Source: Spirochaeta isovalerica (GTDB lineage Bacteria; Spirochaetota; Spirochaetia; DSM-2461). From it: 64,000 bases of DNA. Below, piece after piece: positions 33,382 through 43,204 of the stretch (positions within the stretch are counted from its first letter, which is position 1; each line of letters opens with the position of its first letter). Location: positions 992,001 to 1,056,000 of the forward strand of contig NZ_JACHGJ010000001.1 of assembly GCF_014207565.1 (NCBI RefSeq). Direction: 5' to 3'. The translations under genes and the position numbers were made by a program. Below the pieces are notes generated by a model. That model saw only the letters and a program-made list of their open reading frames with translations, was not told the DNA's origin and did not search any database.

Positions 33382-34380
33382 ATGACAGAAGATAAAAATC
33401 CAGAGGTCGGAGCCGTTGTAATAGGCCGAAATGAAGGAGATAGATTGAAACTCTGTCTTTCTTCAGTTATAGCTCAGATTGAGACTGTAGTATATGTAGA
33501 TTCAGGATCTCATGACGGAAGCCCCGAATATGCGGCCACTCTTGGTGTAGAAATAGTAGACCTTGACATGAGTATACCATTCAGTGCAGGACGAGCGAGG
33601 AATGAAGGTTTTAATAGACTTCTACAACTTGGCAAAAAACTTGAATTTGTGCAGTTTATCGATGGTGACTGTGAATTAAACGGAAACTGGATCACATACG
33701 CGAAACAATTTTTAACAAAACAGTCCTCTTATGCCATAGTAAGCGGCCTATTAGAAGAAAGAAATCCTGAAAAAAGCATATACAATGAATTGTGCAATAT
33801 TGAATGGAAGAGGCCCGAAGGTGATGCACTTTCTTGCGGGGGAATATTCCTGGCAAGAATTACAGCAATTTCTTCTGTCAATGGTTTTAGCTCTGAAATG
33901 ATTGCCGGGGAAGAACCTGAACTTTGTTTCAGATTAAGACAAAAAAACTGGAAAATATATAATTCAGGTATAAATATGGCATTACACGATGCGAATATGC
34001 TTTACTTTAAGCAATGGTGGAAAAGATCTGTTCGCAGCGGTTATGCTTACACTCACAGGTATTTTATCCATACGTATAACAACGATGAATACCTGAAAAA
34101 AGCGACAATTCGGATATGGTTCTGGACTATAATACTGCCCTTCTTTGCATTTCTTCTTTCTATTATGATAAGTCCATTATTTATGATAACCTTATTGGCT
34201 TATCTTGTTCAATTGATCAGGAGTTACAGACACACTTTACGATTTACAAGGAATAAAAGAACATCATTTCTTTATTCTTTTTTTAATGCCCTCGGGAAAT
34301 GGCCTCAGCTGATCGGACAGATCACTTTTATTTACAAAAGATTGAAAAATCAACAAAAATCTATTATTGAGTATAAATAA
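33382..34380 (+). CDS. GT2 glycosyltransferase, membrane-associated
   Basis: 332 residues from ATG 33382; a TTG at 33355 is the alternative start. VVIGRNEGDRLKLCLSS, VDSGSHDGS, FIDGDCELN (D-G-D metal motif) and GEEPELCFRLRQKNWKI define a GT2 domain. C-terminal ~80 residues hold two hydrophobic segments (FWTIILPFFAFLLSIMISPL), so it is anchored in the inner membrane. Its stop overlaps the start of the deacetylase gene (TAATG). Confidence 0.87.
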   Translation: MTEDKNPEVGAVVIGRNEGDRLKLCLSSVIAQIETVVYVDSGSHDGSPEYAATLGVEIVDLDMSIPFSAGRARNEGFNRLLQLGKKLEFVQFIDGDCELNGNWITYAKQFLTKQSSYAIVSGLLEERNPEKSIYNELCNIEWKRPEGDALSCGGIFLARITAISSVNGFSSEMIAGEEPELCFRLRQKNWKIYNSGINMALHDANMLYFKQWWKRSVRSGYAYTHRYFIHTYNNDEYLKKATIRIWFWTIILPFFAFLLSIMISPLFMITLLAYLVQLIRSYRHTLRFTRNKRTSFLYSFFNALGKWPQLIGQITFIYKRLKNQQKSIIEYK

Positions 34381-35426
34381 TGTTTAAATCTCTGGTTCGT
34401 TACTTTATAGCTTTCGTCTCCTTTTACACAGGGACAACCATATTTGCAGAATCAAAATTAAAAAAGTCCTTAACAATATTATGCTATCACAGAGTTCTTC
34501 CCAAGCATGAAAAAAATTCTTCACTATTTCCTGATCTGATTGTTACTCCGGAGACATTTAATCTTCATTGCCGGGTTCTCGCTCGTCATTATGATATTTA
34601 TCCGCTTTCTGAAGCTTGTGATTTAATGCGGAAAGGATATAAGTCCAAACGGCCGTTAGCTATTATTACCTTTGATGATGGTTATTGTGATAACATTGAA
34701 TATGCTTCACCTATACTGGCTTCACATGGATTAAGAGCGACTTTCTTTATTATAACGGGATTGATTGGAAAAGAGGAATATCCCTGGTATGATAAACTCA
34801 GCCATGCAGCTGATGTTTGTATATCAAAAGGAATACTAAAAGAAAATCTTGAAAATTCATTATTACACTACTTATTCGAAAACGGGAATAATCCGACTTT
34901 AAAGGAAATTGTACAGGCAGCTAAAAAGATATCTTCAGAAGACAGGTCTTTGTTAATTACAAAATTATTGAAAGCATCCGGATCAGAGATTCCAGACTCG
35001 GAATTAAATCGGATTATGTCGGATTCTGAAATTAAGTCTCTACAAAAGAAAGGTCATGAAATTGGATCCCATACTGTTTCTCATGAAATTCTTTCACTTT
35101 TAAATGAAAATCAGCTCACCTATGAAGTTACTAAAAGCAAAGAAATACTTGAATCCCTTTTAAAATCATCAGTACGAAGTTTCTGCTATCCCAATGGGGA
35201 CTATAATTCTACTACTTTGGAAGCTGTAAAGGCCGCTAAATATTCCTATGCCTGTACAACTTTCAAAGGAAAAAACTCTATTTTGTTTTCACCATTCGAA
35301 TTAAAGCGCTGGTTTCTCCATGAAGACCGTTTGCTATCTCCTGTAGGCAAACCTTCTTCCCTTTTGTTCAGACTTGAGATCTCGGGTTTAGCTGATCGTT
35401 TTTTCAGGAGAAAACCCATTAAATGA
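34380..35426 (+). CDS. NodB-type polysaccharide deacetylase
   Basis: 348 residues with an N-terminal hydrophobic stretch (signal anchor). Carbohydrate esterase family 4 motifs: TFDDGYCDN (catalytic and metal Asp), GHEIGSHTVSH (metal His pair), and CYPNGDYN. An insertion of about 100 residues separates motifs 1 and 2, as in some capsule-associated members. It probably removes N-acetyl groups from the growing or finished glycan in the periplasm. Confidence 0.88.
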   Translation: MFKSLVRYFIAFVSFYTGTTIFAESKLKKSLTILCYHRVLPKHEKNSSLFPDLIVTPETFNLHCRVLARHYDIYPLSEACDLMRKGYKSKRPLAIITFDDGYCDNIEYASPILASHGLRATFFIITGLIGKEEYPWYDKLSHAADVCISKGILKENLENSLLHYLFENGNNPTLKEIVQAAKKISSEDRSLLITKLLKASGSEIPDSELNRIMSDSEIKSLQKKGHEIGSHTVSHEILSLLNENQLTYEVTKSKEILESLLKSSVRSFCYPNGDYNSTTLEAVKAAKYSYACTTFKGKNSILFSPFELKRWFLHEDRLLSPVGKPSSLLFRLEISGLADRFFRRKPIK

Positions 35427-35437
35427 GCATATAGTAA

Positions 35438-36643
35438 ATGAAAATAGCCTACATAGTCAGTAAATATCCTGCGGTATCACATACTTTTATCCTCAACGAA
35501 ATACAAGCCCTGAGAGCTCTCAAGGTCGAAATCAGCACTTTTTCCATCCGAAAAGCTGAAATTAGTGATATTCTTGGTGATATTGCATCAAAAGAAGCGA
35601 AAGCAACTCGCTCAATACTACCAATTCCTGTTGTGGAATTATGTAAATCAATTGGATGGTGTCTTTTACATCGTCCTTCAGAACTAATGAAAGTCACTTA
35701 TAATTACATTGTAAAACAAGGTGTATTAGTCGAGAAAATCAAATGGTCAGCTTATCTATTTGAAGGTGTGCTGTTGGCATACTGGCTGATTAAAGATCAA
35801 TACGACCATTTACACTGCCATTTTGGAAACAGCGGATCAAATACAGCTTTAATTGCTTCATTAATTGCTCATGTTCCCCTAAGCATCACTTTTCACGGAT
35901 CGGAATTGAATTCTCCTATATCTTTTCGTATACCAGAAAAAGTCAATAAAGCTGCATTCATTGCGTGTATAAGTAAGTATGGAAGAGCTAAGTTGATGCA
36001 TATATGTAAAAGAAGCGATTGGGATAAGATCAAAATAGTAAGATGCGGAATAAAAGAACCTGAACCTTCAGAATATCCAGTTAATATCGATGGAGAACAG
36101 CAAATTCTCTGTGTCGGACGTCTATCCCCGGAAAAAGGTCATCATATTCTACTCGATGCTTTTGAAATCATACAGAAAAGAAATAATAAAGTCTCTATGA
36201 TACTGGTAGGTGACGGACCGCTAAGGGAAGAATTGGAAGAACGTGTAGGTTCACTACAAATACCGGCAAAAATAATGTTTACAGGCTCTTTGGAACCTGA
36301 AAAAGTATCTGATCTATACAAGTCATCTTCTCTAGCTGTTCTTGCAAGCTTCAGTGAAGGTGTTCCCGTTGTCCTAATGGAAGCCTTTTCTCATGGTAGA
36401 CCTGTTGTTGCGACATTTGTAGGAGGAATTCCTGAACTTGTGGAGAACGGTATAAATGGACTGCTTGTCCCTCCGAGTGATTCTGAAAACCTAGCTGATG
36501 CAATCGAAGAAATTCTAAGGAACCCGAAACAAGCTGAAGAAATGGGTTTAAATGGTGTTCTAAAAATTAATAAAGAATTTAATGAATTGGTTTCAGCAAA
36601 AAAATTAAAAAATTTGTTTGAAACTAGTATCTTTCAGTCTTAA
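35438..36643 (+). CDS. GT4 glycosyltransferase
   Basis: 401 residues, retaining GT-B fold. N-terminal YIVSKYPAVSHTFILNEI is typical of the colanic-acid-type (WcaL/AmsK-like) group; the donor-binding half has CVGRLSPEKGHHILLDAF, VGDGPLREELEE and EGVPVVLMEAFSHGRPVVAT (E-x7-E). Cytoplasmic, acting on lipid-linked intermediates. It is the last gene before base composition becomes strongly A+T-rich. Confidence 0.9.
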   Translation: MKIAYIVSKYPAVSHTFILNEIQALRALKVEISTFSIRKAEISDILGDIASKEAKATRSILPIPVVELCKSIGWCLLHRPSELMKVTYNYIVKQGVLVEKIKWSAYLFEGVLLAYWLIKDQYDHLHCHFGNSGSNTALIASLIAHVPLSITFHGSELNSPISFRIPEKVNKAAFIACISKYGRAKLMHICKRSDWDKIKIVRCGIKEPEPSEYPVNIDGEQQILCVGRLSPEKGHHILLDAFEIIQKRNNKVSMILVGDGPLREELEERVGSLQIPAKIMFTGSLEPEKVSDLYKSSSLAVLASFSEGVPVVLMEAFSHGRPVVATFVGGIPELVENGINGLLVPPSDSENLADAIEEILRNPKQAEEMGLNGVLKINKEFNELVSAKKLKNLFETSIFQS

Positions 36644-36667
36644 TTTGACAGGAGCAGATTTTTTACT

Positions 36668-38467
36668 ATGACAATAAAACCAGTATCAATAACCAGAAAT
36701 ATTACAGACAATTCCCGAGGTTTTTTAGCAAAGATCAATTGGGAAAATGAAACCCTGGTTGAAATTATAATTAATGAATCAACAAAAGGTCATCAAGCAA
36801 CTTATTATGAGCATGAATCAGGGGATCTTCTTTTAATTTGTATTGGACACCTATACTCTATAAACGCTAAATCCTTTTCAATAAATGAATCACTCGAGTT
36901 GTTGGCAAAAATCTATAAATCTGATGATCTTGATACATTAAACTCAGCAATTGGTGGTGGTATCTTTACTTTGCTAATCATCGATAAACTTCTAAATAAA
37001 ATCATTGCACTGACTGATTTTCTCGCATGCATGCCATTATTTCATCAGGAAATAAATAATGGATATCTTCTGGGAACCAATCAATTTGATTTTCCTGAAT
37101 CAGACAATCCATCTCTTATAGCTTGTGGAGAATATCTCTCTTATGGATACCTTCCATTTCACGAATCACTTTTCGCGAAAGTTCATCGAATAGGGCCAGG
37201 TCAAATAATCAAGATAAATTGTGCTGATTCGGGGATCGTTATTGTTTCTGAAAAAAAATATCCAAAATATCCACCACAGGAAAAAAGGATTGCTAATGAA
37301 GATGAAGCTATTATGCAACTGGATACATTACTTTCGAAGTTTTTTTCAAGATTAGGTAACGAACCGATCGCTGCAGGTTTAAGTGGAGGTTATGATTCCA
37401 GGCTTATTGCAGCGTACTGTAGAAAGAAAGCAATACATCTGGTGACTTATGATAATCCCAAAACAAAGGAAGCCTGTTATGCTAGGCAAGTAGCTGATAT
37501 ATTAGGTCTCCAGACAGAGGTCTTTAATATTCCCGGGGATGCTCCGAGCCGATTTTCTGATGATTTTTTCTATGGTATGGGAACAATAGATAGCTTGGAA
37601 AGCAGTCATGTTTTTGGAAATCTAAATATACTTATAAAAGACAAACCTTCATATATCATTGATGGTCATATCGGTGATGTTGTCTTTGGCGGAGGTTTTT
37701 ATTCAAAACTAAAATCAGATAGTGAGCCCTTATGGAAGTATCTCATTGGAATCGATAAATATCAGTCTGCAAAAAAGGAAAATGTTGTCTACTTAAAAAA
37801 ACTATCCTCTGGATATGGACGTAAAATTGACGGTTTAAAAAAAGAGTTAGCAAATCAAGTTGATGAATATGGAAATAAAGTTCTTTTCTCTCTAATAGAA
37901 AACCTGAAAGAAAATTGCCACTCTCATTCTGATATTGTCGAAATACTGTTGCAAGTCTTTCGCGGAGCAGCATTGGCTTCAGGAGGACCTGTTACCTTCT
38001 TACGAAGAACTCCGACTCTATGTCCCTTCTATGATAAAGAGATATTTTTTACTTGCATGTCTATAGACAAATCATTGCGTGCTGGAGATCGTTTGTATAA
38101 TGCCTTTTATCGTCACATTTTTCCTGAATTGACTGATATTCCAAAGGAAAACACAAGGGGGACTGCGTCTCAAGGAGTAATATTTTATCGAATGACACAC
38201 TTAAAAAATGCATTACTTCGAAAAGTTGTGAGGTATCTGCCGAATATGATGCAAAAAGGAGGAGGTGTCGGTGGAGATATAGATGATTTCCTTGATCAAT
38301 ATCTTAATAATGAAACAAATGTGAAATTTTTCAAAAGCATTTTAGCAAATACTTCAATCAGCATTAAAGAGATTAAGTCTCATCTCTTAGACTTCACAAC
38401 AATCGAAGATAACAAAGCTCTTTATTTGAGATATATTTCCTTAGCATTTCTTTTGAAGAAACAATAA
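36668..38467 (+). CDS. Asparagine-synthase homologue without the glutaminase Cys
   Basis: 599 residues. The N-terminal ~210 residues resemble the Ntn glutaminase fold (GGIFTLLIIDKLLNKIIALTD, LLGTNQFDF), but the protein begins MTIKPVS, so the Cys2 nucleophile is absent. The synthetase half has PP-loop AGLSGGYDSRL near 237 and DGHIGDVVFGGG. It can adenylate a substrate but cannot release ammonia from glutamine, so it may use another amine or ammonia. Such proteins in surface-polysaccharide loci are thought to amidate uronic acids or link amino acids. Codon use is A+T-rich, unlike the first locus genes. Confidence 0.85.
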   Translation: MTIKPVSITRNITDNSRGFLAKINWENETLVEIIINESTKGHQATYYEHESGDLLLICIGHLYSINAKSFSINESLELLAKIYKSDDLDTLNSAIGGGIFTLLIIDKLLNKIIALTDFLACMPLFHQEINNGYLLGTNQFDFPESDNPSLIACGEYLSYGYLPFHESLFAKVHRIGPGQIIKINCADSGIVIVSEKKYPKYPPQEKRIANEDEAIMQLDTLLSKFFSRLGNEPIAAGLSGGYDSRLIAAYCRKKAIHLVTYDNPKTKEACYARQVADILGLQTEVFNIPGDAPSRFSDDFFYGMGTIDSLESSHVFGNLNILIKDKPSYIIDGHIGDVVFGGGFYSKLKSDSEPLWKYLIGIDKYQSAKKENVVYLKKLSSGYGRKIDGLKKELANQVDEYGNKVLFSLIENLKENCHSHSDIVEILLQVFRGAALASGGPVTFLRRTPTLCPFYDKEIFFTCMSIDKSLRAGDRLYNAFYRHIFPELTDIPKENTRGTASQGVIFYRMTHLKNALLRKVVRYLPNMMQKGGGVGGDIDDFLDQYLNNETNVKFFKSILANTSISIKEIKSHLLDFTTIEDNKALYLRYISLAFLLKKQ

Positions 38468-38626
38468 TTCATTTTATTACAGATATTTAACCATAAAAGC
38501 TTAAAATCAGATTATTTTGCGTTATCTTTGTCATATCTTATGATTTTTTCACAGATTTATTATCGCAGGATATTATACTAAGACATTAATCTTGGAAAAT
38601 ATCAGTACAGATATTCGGAGGTAGAA

Positions 38627-40519
38627 ATGGGTAATCTTGATGAAAGGACATTGTATAGAATATTTCACTTTTTTTTAAGATATACATTATTATTAGAAGT
38701 AATATTATTATTAATCAATTCTGCAAATAGCTTTGCTCAAGAGGTTCCTTCAGGAATACGCATTGTTGCATCTGAGCCTGTTCGATTGTATGATTCAGTC
38801 ACATCAAGTAGAACAGGCGGCGTAGCGCCCCTCAGTGTTCACTTTTCTACCAACTTCACCTGCGAACCAGAAGATGCATCAGCTTTTCATATTTATGATT
38901 ACACTTGGGATTTTGGAGATCCTTCAAGCGGTAACTGGGGTACTACTGGTAAAACAAAAAATATAGCAAAAGGTGGAATTGCTGCCCATATCTTTGAGGA
39001 ACCAGGGACGTTTTCAGTAAAGCTCACTGTAAGAGATCAAAAAGGGATAATAGATACAAAATCTTTTACAATTACTGTTATAGATCCAGATGTCTACTAT
39101 TCAGGTTTAAAAACAACCTGTGTAAATCCTCTGGGGGATAGTGATTTTTCTATTGCTCCTACAGGAGCTCGTCTAATTTCAACAGATGATTTATCAACTA
39201 TTACTCAATATGCTACTGCTGGTAGCAGAATTCTCTTTAAAAGGGGTGCAACATGGACTACTTCAGGATTAACATGGCCCAATAATAGCGGACCCGTGAC
39301 TATTGGAGCGTATGGAACAGGTATTTTACCTGATGAAAAAGGAATCTTTTCAAACGCTCCAATTATCAGAGTTGACTCTGGCACGTTTTTGCCTATCGAT
39401 TATAAAAGAGACTGGCGCATTATGGATCTACATTTAAGTGATTCATCAAAAACAAATGGTTCTTTTGGAGGGGCAACAGCGTTTCAGAAGATTTTGTTTC
39501 TCAGACTGCAGATCGATGGCTTTAATATCCCTCTTGCCTGGACATTTTGGAATAATCCGGATCAGAATCTCCAAGCAGATCAAATGGCTGTAGTCTCATG
39601 TGATTTATCATCTGGAGCTACCAATATCATGTATGTAGGCAGCGAACGATTAGCATTATTAGGAAATAATGCTAGAGACGCAGATCTTTCACATGTAGTA
39701 AGAGTATGGCAATCTTATCAAGGAATAATCAGCCATAACATGTTTTCCGGCTCAAGTTTAACATCTAGTGCAGGAAGACATGCTCTAAAATTACACGGAC
39801 CCAGTGAAAGCATTATATACTCTTCCGGGTGGGATCATTTAGGATTTAGAACAGAATTCTCAATTATTTCAGATAATATTTTTGGCAGTTCAGGACCGGC
39901 TCCTATTGCTATAAAAGCACAAAATGATCAAGAAGATGAAAGATTATCAAACATTATTTTTGAGCGGAACTTATATTCAGCCGAATATGGAAATCCAAGT
40001 CCAGCATCAATTCCACCTCAAGCAATTTACACTTTTCATGCTCAACAATTGACTGTACGTAATAATATAATTGATGCGACAGGCTATGGGTCCGACGATT
40101 TTGATGGAATCATGATAAGTAGCAGTGGAGTTGTTCCTGTACCAGTAGATATATGGATATACAACAATACAATTTATAAACCAGATATGCCTTTATGGGG
40201 AAGACGAGGGATAACAATTGATGCTGGAGTTGAATCAGCTATAATTAGAAATAATCTTGTTTCATTTCCGGGGACAATAAATGGTAGTGTTTTAATTAAC
40301 GATAATGGAGTTAATACAATCAAATCAAATAACTTATTAAATGGAACTATTTATTTTGTTGATCCAGAAAACATTTCACCCTTATTACGATCTTTTGACT
40401 TAAAACTGAACTCATATAGTGCTATTGATCAAGGTTTATATATTAATTCAATATTTGATGATTTTTCTGGCGGTTCTAGACCTCAAGGAAACGCATTTGA
40501 TATTGGTGCTCATGAATAA
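38627..40519 (+). CDS. Secreted PKD + right-handed beta-helix protein
   Basis: 630 residues. Signal segment ~18-38 (LLLEVILLLINSANSFAQ). Residues ~55-150 form a PKD domain (GGVAPLSVHFSTNF, YTWDFGDPSSGNWG, GTFSVKLTVRDQKG). The remaining ~450 residues are a parallel beta-helix of the pectate-lyase-like superfamily, with repeated asparagine-rich turns (NIIFERNLYS, VRNNIIDATG, YNNTIY, IIRNNLVSFPG). Likely a polysaccharide lyase, epimerase or binding protein acting on the exported polymer; no catalytic set can be assigned. GGAGG precedes the ATG. Located amid glycosyltransferase genes. Confidence 0.83.
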   Translation: MGNLDERTLYRIFHFFLRYTLLLEVILLLINSANSFAQEVPSGIRIVASEPVRLYDSVTSSRTGGVAPLSVHFSTNFTCEPEDASAFHIYDYTWDFGDPSSGNWGTTGKTKNIAKGGIAAHIFEEPGTFSVKLTVRDQKGIIDTKSFTITVIDPDVYYSGLKTTCVNPLGDSDFSIAPTGARLISTDDLSTITQYATAGSRILFKRGATWTTSGLTWPNNSGPVTIGAYGTGILPDEKGIFSNAPIIRVDSGTFLPIDYKRDWRIMDLHLSDSSKTNGSFGGATAFQKILFLRLQIDGFNIPLAWTFWNNPDQNLQADQMAVVSCDLSSGATNIMYVGSERLALLGNNARDADLSHVVRVWQSYQGIISHNMFSGSSLTSSAGRHALKLHGPSESIIYSSGWDHLGFRTEFSIISDNIFGSSGPAPIAIKAQNDQEDERLSNIIFERNLYSAEYGNPSPASIPPQAIYTFHAQQLTVRNNIIDATGYGSDDFDGIMISSSGVVPVPVDIWIYNNTIYKPDMPLWGRRGITIDAGVESAIIRNNLVSFPGTINGSVLINDNGVNTIKSNNLLNGTIYFVDPENISPLLRSFDLKLNSYSAIDQGLYINSIFDDFSGGSRPQGNAFDIGAHE

Positions 40520-40616
40520 TATACTATGAATTTATTTGTTTTTCTTATTCTTTTAGTCTAAAAAATCTTTTCTAAGAAATGAAAACTGAATAATAAAAGG
40601 CTGATACGGAAATATA

Positions 40617-41702
40617 ATGAACATTACTTTTGTTTGTCCTGCTCAAGTTAAATCGGGGGGAACCCGTGTAATTGCAATATATGCTAAAAAGCTTATAGAA
40701 AAGGGTCATAGTGTAACAGTAGTTAGTCCTATTATTAATAAACCTAAAATAAAAAACCAAATTAAATCTCTTATTAAAGAAAGGAAATGGATTAAATATG
40801 TTCCTAAATATGATTCTTATTTTGATTTCATGAACATACCAGTAAAATATCTAAAAAAACAAGGTCCAGTACAAGCTGATGATATACCTGATGGAGATAT
40901 ACTTGTTGGAGCCTTTTGGATTATTGCAAATTGGATAAGTAAATTTCCTCCAGAAAAAGGGATAAAAGTACATTTTATTCAAGGATATGAAGTAACACCT
41001 GGTATGAATACAATTCATATAGATGACGCTTGGAAACTACCGATGAAAAAAATAGTAGTATCCAATTGGCTCGCAAACATAAGCTATCAACTGTTTAACG
41101 ATGATACGTACTCAATAGTACAAAATAGTGTCAACTTTGAATTCTTTACTGCACCGAAAAGAACAAAACAAAGTGTTCCAACAATAGGTTTTACGTATAG
41201 TGATCATTGGTGTAAAGCGCCAGAAATTGCTATTAATGCATGCAAACTTGCTTCTACTAAGTATCCAAACTTAAAAGTCTGTTTAGTGGGATTCAAACCT
41301 CCATCTCAATCTAATCTTATACCTGATGATTGGCAATGCTTTTGGGATCCATCACAAGATGAACTTCCTTTAATATATTCTCAATGTGATGCATGGTTGT
41401 GGACTAGTAGACAAGAAGGTTTTGGGCTTCCAATTATAGAAGCTATGGCATGTAGAACACCTGTAATTGGAACTAGAGCAGGTGCAGCTCCAGAGTTATT
41501 AAATGAAAATCGAGGAATCATAATTGATATCGATGACATAGAGAATATAGCAAATGCTATAACTGAAATTATTGAATTATCTAATAAAAAATGGGAATTG
41601 ATGTCACAGTCTTGCTATGATTATGTTCGGGAGTATTCTTGGGATAAAGCAGTAAATAAACTTGAAAGTGTTTTTCAAGAATTGATTGATTGTTCAATAT
41701 AA
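40617..41702 (+). CDS. GT4 glycosyltransferase
   Basis: 361 residues. GT-B fold: N-terminal FVCPAQVKSGGTRVIAIYAK; C-terminal SRQEGFGLPIIEAMACRTPV and GTRAGAAPELL give the E-x7-E donor site. The insertion KVHFIQGYEVTPGM resembles rhamnosyl/RgpA-like proteins. Cytoplasmic. Sugar specificity unknown; strongly A+T-rich codon use. Confidence 0.87.
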   Translation: MNITFVCPAQVKSGGTRVIAIYAKKLIEKGHSVTVVSPIINKPKIKNQIKSLIKERKWIKYVPKYDSYFDFMNIPVKYLKKQGPVQADDIPDGDILVGAFWIIANWISKFPPEKGIKVHFIQGYEVTPGMNTIHIDDAWKLPMKKIVVSNWLANISYQLFNDDTYSIVQNSVNFEFFTAPKRTKQSVPTIGFTYSDHWCKAPEIAINACKLASTKYPNLKVCLVGFKPPSQSNLIPDDWQCFWDPSQDELPLIYSQCDAWLWTSRQEGFGLPIIEAMACRTPVIGTRAGAAPELLNENRGIIIDIDDIENIANAITEIIELSNKKWELMSQSCYDYVREYSWDKAVNKLESVFQELIDCSI

Positions 41703-41721
41703 TTGAGGTATATTAAAAACT

Positions 41722-43113
41722 TTGAAAATTACAACAAAATTTTATAGATCTTTGAATAAAGAAAATTTAAAAAAATTGAGTTTTAAGCAAAAAGCCATTG
41801 AATCTGCATCTTTTATTATATTTGGTTATGGAATTTCACAAGGAATAAGACTATTTGGTAATATAATATTAACACGATTACTTGTACCTGAATTATTTGG
41901 TTTGATTACTCTCGCAAGAGTATTTATTTTAGGTTTAAATCTCTTTACGGATATTGGAATTGGACCTGCCATTATTCGTAGTAAAAGGTCAGCTCAGTCT
42001 ATTTTTTTAAACTCAGCATGGACGCTTCAAATTATTCGGAGCAGTATTCTTGCATTATTTTCATTATTAGTTGCCTATCCTATTTCATTATTATATAAAC
42101 AACCTATTCTTATATTTTTAATTCCTTTTATTGGTTTTACTGGTTTAATTAATGGCTTTAAATCTACTTCACTTTTTATCTTAAACAAAGAACTAGAGCA
42201 AAAAAAAATAGTATATATTGAAGTAGTAATTCAATTGATTAGTTTAATTTTTACGATATCTATAGCATATTACTTCAGAAATATTTTTGCACTTCTAATT
42301 GGTGATGTTGTGTCTTCTATCATTAGAGTATTTTGGAGTCATATACTTAATAAGGATACACGGAATAGGTTTCAATTAGAGAAGAGCTCTGTTAAAGAAA
42401 TATTTTCTTTTGGAAAATGGATATTAATAGCAACGGCTATGACTTTTTTGGCAGGACAAACAGATCGCATATTACTTGGAAAACTTTTTTCAATGACTAT
42501 ACTTGGTGTATATACAATTGCTATTAATTTTGCAGAAATTCCTAAGGAAATAATATCAAAACTAAGTAGTAATGTAATTTACCCACTAATTGCTAAATAT
42601 CTTGACAACTCTCGGGAAGAACTGAGAATCAAAATTCGAAATCAAAGAGGAAAGTTCCTTTTAATAATAGCATTTTTGATTGGAATTTTTTCTTCCTTTT
42701 CAGATTACATAATCTATTTTCTATATGATGAACGATATTATAAGGCCGCATGGATTTTACCATTATTGACTATAGGGATGTGGCCATTTATTTTAACGAC
42801 ATCTATAGATGGAAGTCTTTTTGCTATTGGAAAACCAAAATATCATGCTCTAGCAAACTTTATAAAATTTATTTATATGTTAATTGCTTTACCAATCTCA
42901 TTCAGATTCGGTGGATTTTTCGGAGCAATTATTGCAATAGTAATTAATGATATACCTTCTTATATTGTCATTAATTATGGTCTGGCAAAAGAAAAACTAT
43001 CCTTAATCTCACAAGATACTATAATAACATTTGTCTTAATTATATTCACTTTACTTCTATTATTATTACGTTCTTTTATTGGCTTAGGAATGCCTGGTAT
43101 GAACTATATTTGA
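41722..43113 (+). CDS. Wzx-type oligosaccharide flippase
   Basis: Integral membrane protein, 463 residues, 12-14 TM helices of the MOP superfamily (Polysacc_synt). N-terminal signature region FIIFGYGISQGIRLFGNIILTRLLVPELFGLI. It moves lipid-linked repeat units across the inner membrane. The start is a TTG at 41722 with GAGG 14 nt upstream; no better codon exists before the first TM, so the start is approximate. Confidence 0.88.
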   Translation: MKITTKFYRSLNKENLKKLSFKQKAIESASFIIFGYGISQGIRLFGNIILTRLLVPELFGLITLARVFILGLNLFTDIGIGPAIIRSKRSAQSIFLNSAWTLQIIRSSILALFSLLVAYPISLLYKQPILIFLIPFIGFTGLINGFKSTSLFILNKELEQKKIVYIEVVIQLISLIFTISIAYYFRNIFALLIGDVVSSIIRVFWSHILNKDTRNRFQLEKSSVKEIFSFGKWILIATAMTFLAGQTDRILLGKLFSMTILGVYTIAINFAEIPKEIISKLSSNVIYPLIAKYLDNSREELRIKIRNQRGKFLLIIAFLIGIFSSFSDYIIYFLYDERYYKAAWILPLLTIGMWPFILTTSIDGSLFAIGKPKYHALANFIKFIYMLIALPISFRFGGFFGAIIAIVINDIPSYIVINYGLAKEKLSLISQDTIITFVLIIFTLLLLLLRSFIGLGMPGMNYI

Positions 43114-43204
43114 TATTATTATCTTAGTTCTTTATTTAAATGTTGAAAAATTAAAATTTAAATATAGCTGTTAAAAATATAAAAATTGATTAAATATTAC
43201 TATT

